64,000 nt of DNA. Origin: Gossypium raimondii. Lineage: Eukaryota; Streptophyta; Magnoliopsida; Malvales; Malvaceae. The DNA is taken from contig NC_068576.1 of assembly GCF_025698545.1 (NCBI RefSeq), forward strand, positions 57,200,094 through 57,264,093, given 5' to 3'. The notes beneath the pieces were generated by a model. It worked only from the letters and a program-made list of their open reading frames with translations. It did not search any database and was not told where the DNA came from. Numbering within the stretch: position 1 is the first letter of the stretch; each line of letters begins with the position of its first letter. This document shows positions 59,524-64,000 of this stretch, one piece after another. Position numbers and translations under genes: made by a program.

Positions 59524-61309
59524 AGATCAGATTGGCAGGGTGAAGAACATGGGTGACCATATGTTTTAAGGAAAATGGAGCTAAATCGAATCTCACTTTA
59601 AAAGATAAAACTTTGTCAGTATTGTTTTCTCCCAGCCGAAACAGGTTTGGAGATGAAGTTGCTGAGCAATGTTTGATTTTAAAAATGAAATTTGCATTGT
59701 ATTTTCTTAATTAATGTATATTATATTTCTAGCCAATTAAGCTAGCAAAGATCCTTTTTCCATTGTCTTTTCAAGATTTTAAGTGAGGGTGTGAAAATTT
59801 GACTTTAAATACTCTCTTTATGTTGTTTATTTATTTATGATATGAAAGTTGGTCTCCTAAAAGATACATAAAAATTGAAAATAGGAAAAGAAAAATAATA
59901 AAGGAGTGGTTGTAAAGATATGGAGATAAGAATATTGGATTTAGTGGTTTGATCACATTTATAAATAGGGTTCACAATTATTTTAATATAAAATTAATTT
60001 TTATATGATTAGATAGACTTCTTTTCTTTAAAATATTTCTATTTTCATTTTTAATCTATTTATTACCTACATTAACTCATTTCAAATATACGTGATTAAA
60101 ATTATCTATTTTTAATAACGTAAGTGACTAAAATACAACTTGGGGAAAACAAAAGTGAGTGTTTTAATAATTCACCTTTTAAAAAAAATTCAAAATCGAG
60201 TTTTTCACTCTGAATCTAAAAGTGATTTTAGAACTTGAATTTTTTACTCGATATTTAAAAGAAAATTGCTCGGAATCAAAATCGAGTTTTAAAAAATGTA
60301 AAAGTGGCTTGTGAAAATTTAGGATTTGTTGCCAAAATCTGAAAAATTATAAACTTTGGGATGAAAATGTGAAATTCTCAACTATATGTGTTTCTGAGAG
60401 AGAAAATATAACTATTTTGCAAAAAGAAAAAAGAAAAAATGGAACCCACCGCGCACCACATGGTTTTCAGCTCATGGTCTGCCATTTTTAAAAATGGATT
60501 AATTCCAGCTTTGATCCTTCATAGTATGTAGGTTATGTGATTTAATTCCTTAATTCATTCAATTTGATCTCTACCTCTACTTATCTTAATGACTTATAAT
60601 ATTTATTATTTATAAATTATTCTTGATTATTTTCATGATTAATCTAATTTGAGCATGATTTAATTTATATTTATTTTTGTTTGTTTTAGTTTAGGAACTA
60701 GTTTTTTACCCGTGCATCTATTTAATAATTAAAATTATATTTTAAAAAAATTAAAGATAATATGATTACAAAGATTTAAAAATCTTAATATTAGAATCAA
60801 CTAAAATAATAATATTTAACAAATAAAATATCTTTAAGTTAATAAGTATAATTAATTTAAGAAATTAAAGTTTACATTAAAAACAAATTTGTTTAGAAAC
60901 AGTAATTAAATTAATCAATATAATTAAGTAAAAATTGATATAAAATTGAATTGTATTTTGATAATTTTTAGAAAAAAACTTGAAGATTTTCTTTTGTAAA
61001 TTATAAAAGATATTTAATTATAATTTTATACATTAAATTATAATTTTTTAAATATTTCTTAAATTTCATTCATTTTTATCTAATTTAATAAAGTTTTTTA
61101 AAAACATTTTTAGATTCAAATTTTAATAATCCAATATTAATTAATTTTATTATTAAAATATATTTATGAATATTTATGAATAAAAAACAAATAATTTAGA
61201 AACATATATTTAACGAATGTTCTATATTGTATTATAAAATTGGATAAACATTTCACTAATTTTCTCAATTATTGTATTAAGCCCAATTGGGTATGGTGAA
61301 ATTTGAATA
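59524..61309. other. KANADI 3' flank and intergenic DNA
   Basis: The first few hundred bases are probably the KANADI 3' UTR, including the remains of the C-terminal motif at 59524-59553. Beyond is very AT-rich DNA without a gene. A short piece near 60115-60170 (ataacgtaagtgactaaaat) is a fragment of the fold-back family at 14.8 and 20.1 kb. Confidence 0.35.
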
Positions 61310-61600
61310 TCGGTTAATTAGGTCTAATTTTCGGGTTCAGATTTGAGCTCCAAGTTTCAATTATTTCATGTCTGGGCTGAATTACTTTTATGGTCACATA
61401 GGGTTAGATATGATTTTAGATTTGAGTTGATTAGGTCTAGTTTTCAGGTTCGGATTCAGATTCTGATCACTCCGAGTTTCAATTATTTCATGTTTGGGTT
61501 GAATTGTTGTTATGCTCACATAGGGTTAGATATTATATTGGATTTGAGTTGATTAGGTCCAGCTTTCAAGTTTGATTCTAATCACTTTAAGATTGAATCT
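61310..61600. repeat. Tandem repeat with a unit of about 122 bp, 2.4 copies
   Basis: Each unit reads gttgattaggtctag-type opening, then gggttcagat or aggttcggattcag, then gagtttcaattatttcatgt, and closes with tcacatagggttagatat. Two full copies (about 61313-61432 and 61433-61556) are followed by a partial third. One frame remains open across part of it (61343-61552) only because of the repeat. Confidence 0.75.
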
Positions 61601-63987
61601 TTTTTGAGTTCAAATTATTTTTATTATTTGGATTGAATGATTTTTATAATCAAATTGGACTATATCAAAATTTCAAGTGCAGGTGAAAAGTCAAAGTCTG
61701 AGACAAATAAAAAGAATAGGGATCAATATTTAATCGAATCGAGTGTATTTTTTAAAATTATTTGAATCGATTTGATGAAACCTATTTTCTCATCCTAACT
61801 CAATTTAAAAATTTTTTTGAACCGAGTCGAGTAAAATAAAATTCGACTCGAGTTAAGTCGAATAAACTTGTTCAAGTTAAATTTAAAAAAAAAATTTAAA
61901 TAGACTAAATTGAAACCTTGTTGACAATATAATTAACTTTCAAATTTTAACAAATAACATTGAGAAGGTATATATTTGAAAAATATTTAAAAAACACTTT
62001 AATATAATAAACTTGATTTAGTAATTTACTTATTTAAACCATCGAATTTAACATTTAAAAAATTAACGGTTCTATACAAATTTATACAACTTAATAATTC
62101 TTTTATAAAATCTTGTAAAATTTTAATAACATTTTAAATTTTAAGGAGTCAATTTGCTAATATTTCAAATTGACTTTTCGATTTATTCTATTTGTTGAGT
62201 TGTAAATATCCATCTTGACTCAAATTTTAAAAAAATTGAAATTATTTATTTAAATTAATTTGAATAGCTTGATCTTGGATCAAAGGGTGTACATATGTCA
62301 CAGTCGAAGATACATAAATTTTTAAGGTTAAAATATGCCATAAGCACTCTTTAAAAAATGAATTTAGTTTATATATTTTTATTTTTAGAATTTAATCCTC
62401 TAATTTTCAAAATTTAAAATTTAGCCTAATTGTTAATACTATTATTTTTTGTTAAATTTAGGTTTATTATAATGTCATTTATTCAATTACATGGCTACCA
62501 TATGAGTATTTTTTCATTCCAATATGTTTCACACTAAAAATTTAACAAATAAATTAACATTGTTAACAATTAGACCTGAATTTTGAAATTTAGAAAATAG
62601 AGTGATTAAATTTCTAGAAATAAATGTATAGAGACTAAATTTCAATGTTTCAAAAAGTTCAGGGGCTTATTGCATACTTTAACCATTTCCTAATAGCCAC
62701 TCATCCAAACTGTTTTTGGTAGACTTTGTCCACCCCCGACAGTTCGCCGCATATCCGGCACGGGCTTCCCGCCATCCTGCGTCTTTCGAATCTTAGCGCC
62801 AATCCTTTTTCTTTGGTTTATTTTTCTTCTTGCCCCCCTGATTTCCGTCAATTAAAAAACAGTTCCTTTTCTTCTTTAATTTTAATTTTAAACTTAAAAT
62901 ATGCTATGTGTCTTTATATTCTTTTTATTTAGAATTCGACCACTCTACTTTTATTTTTAGAAATTTAATTCCTTAAATTTTAAATTTAAAAATGAAGTTC
63001 AAAAATTAACACTGTTAAAGTTATTCTATTAAATTCGTTATTGTAACATTTTAAAATAGAAAAAATCATTTGATAGTCAAGTAATCAAGAAATGACATTA
63101 TAATTGATACTGAATTTAACAAAAATTTTAAACAAAATTAACACTTGAACTTACATATTTAAATCATTAAAATACTAAATTCTAGAAATGATGGACCATA
63201 ATGGGGCCACGGGCTTGGCCCCTCAAAATTTTTGAAAAATTTTATTCTCCTTGAAATTTGTTGAAAATTTTAATTTAACCCCAACTTTTGGAAATTTGTT
63301 ATTATACCTTTTATTTTTCGAAATTTTTCGAAATTATCATTAATTACATAAAATTTTAAAAAATTAATTATATCTTTTTAAAAAAAATCTTATTAAACTA
63401 CAAATTTTAATTAGAAACTAAAATAATTTAGTGCAAATATCCGCCACTTATTCTAAACAAGCAAAGAATAGATTTTAACCTATTTTTAAATAAATTGGCA
63501 AGCTAAATTTGAACTTTTACTTTTATTTTCTCTGCCATAAATTCCTCCACATAAACGTCATCTAAAATGAAATTCAATCCCACATTACCAGTAAACAGAT
63601 GTGTATATATATATTTTCCCAGAAAATGAAAGCTTTTTACTTTTATGGATTATGATATGAATTTTGGGTAGGCTCTAAAATTGGTAAAAGCTTAAATTTT
63701 CAATTCTCACCAGTCATATATGGCCGTAAGAGAGTAATTATTTGGAATATCTGAAGACAAATTAGCGTTTTAACGATATTTTTATTTCTGTTTTTTTTTT
63801 TTCGTTTTGATTTGGTTCTCTCGGTTGATGATCTTTGTTCATCAACTAGAGTGATTGTAATTATAACCAATAGAATCTAAATTTCAAAACCTTTTTTTAT
63901 TAATTTAAGTATTCTTTTTCCAAAATTTTTGAAACCATTGCTGAATTTCGTGGATTTTGAAAATTTCTAATCCACTGCTGAAAACAA
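61601..63987. other. Right-end intergenic DNA
   Basis: AT-rich with worn repeat text, such as gagtcgagtaaaataaaatt and its inverted neighbour aattcgactcgagttaagtc near 61820-61860. A short GC-richer patch at 62730-62800 has no convincing frame. The last 200 bases, with a T run and less AT-rich text, could be the leader of the gene that starts at 63988. Confidence 0.3.
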
Positions 63988-64000
63988 TGGCGGTGGAGCC
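63988..64000 (+). CDS. Possible start of a gene cut by the window edge
   Basis: The window ends in aaaacaatggcggtggagcc. The ATG stands in a strong plant context (A at -3, GCG next), a common form for nuclear genes with MA at the N-terminus, and the preceding stretch is leader-like. Only four codons (MAVE) are visible, so the product is unknown and the gene itself is a guess. Confidence 0.3.

Noticed and set aside
61343-61552. Open frame over the tandem repeat
   Set aside because: Its repeated peptide simply follows the 122-bp DNA unit.
61800-61870. Palindromic gagtcgag/ctcgactc text considered as a terminal repeat of a larger element
   Set aside because: No second matching end, no primer-binding-like site or polypurine tract, and no coding remains; too short to name.
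62726-62932. Open frame in a GC-richer patch
   Set aside because: No recognisable domain and no supporting exon on either side; the patch may be a worn repeat or old exon but nothing supports a gene.
1-64000. Undescribed multi-gene system, CRISPR array or phage-like cluster
   Set aside because: The window is plant nuclear DNA with independent genes; no spaced repeats or gene cassette of that sort is present. The unusual signals are changes within known families.

Overview
The window is nuclear DNA from a flowering plant. Genes are split by short AT-rich GT-AG introns, intergenic DNA is very AT-rich, and the gene families are plant-specific (KANADI, KNOX, XLG, PUB, group D MAPKK). The family variants and the style of the small repeats suggest a rosid eudicot, possibly Malvaceae such as cotton; that placement is inference from memory. 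No autonomous transposon coding region, CRISPR array, rRNA or convincing tRNA gene was seen.

Layout, left to right: a 78-aa unrecognised small protein (+, 631-867); an eight-exon KUP/HAK/KT potassium transporter (-, 2015-5457); a LYR-motif mitochondrial protein (-, 7667-7939); a homeodomain-less KNOX protein of KNATM type (+, 12329-14054); two intronless MKK7/MKK9-type MAP kinase kinases in tandem (-, 18269-19240 and 24695-25660); a PUB20/21-type U-box E3 ligase (-, 29116-30402); an extra-large G protein of XLG3 type (-, 33321-37767); a UV-B-induced chloroplast DUF760 protein (+, 39615-41583); a low-molecular-weight purple acid phosphatase (-, 42527-45039); CCT6, the zeta subunit of the cytosolic chaperonin (-, 46131-51675); a KANADI-type GARP transcription factor (+, 54770-59523); and perhaps the first codons of another gene at the right edge (63988). 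Exon joins were worked out by hand from frame, GT-AG borders and family similarity; every multi-exon model gives one continuous reading frame of family-typical length.

The genes are ordinary, separately transcribed plant genes rather than a co-regulated cluster. Several touch linked themes: leaf polarity and meristem patterning (KANADI, KNATM), immune and stress signalling (MKK pair, XLG, PUB), and nutrient or housekeeping roles (KUP, PAP, CCT6, LYR). Gaps hold many short non-autonomous inverted-repeat elements in several families, SINE-like pieces and small tandem repeats.

The points most worth a second look are departures from family rules in host genes. The KUP transporter has Arg where the family has its conserved membrane Asp, and also carries a 51-nt exon that can be skipped in frame. 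One of the two MKKs has lost the RD arginine. The KANADI gene ends at a TGA exactly where its conserved C-terminal motif should continue, and the rest of the motif is still readable downstream. The KNATM-type gene has a 19-codon upstream ORF overlapping its start codon.
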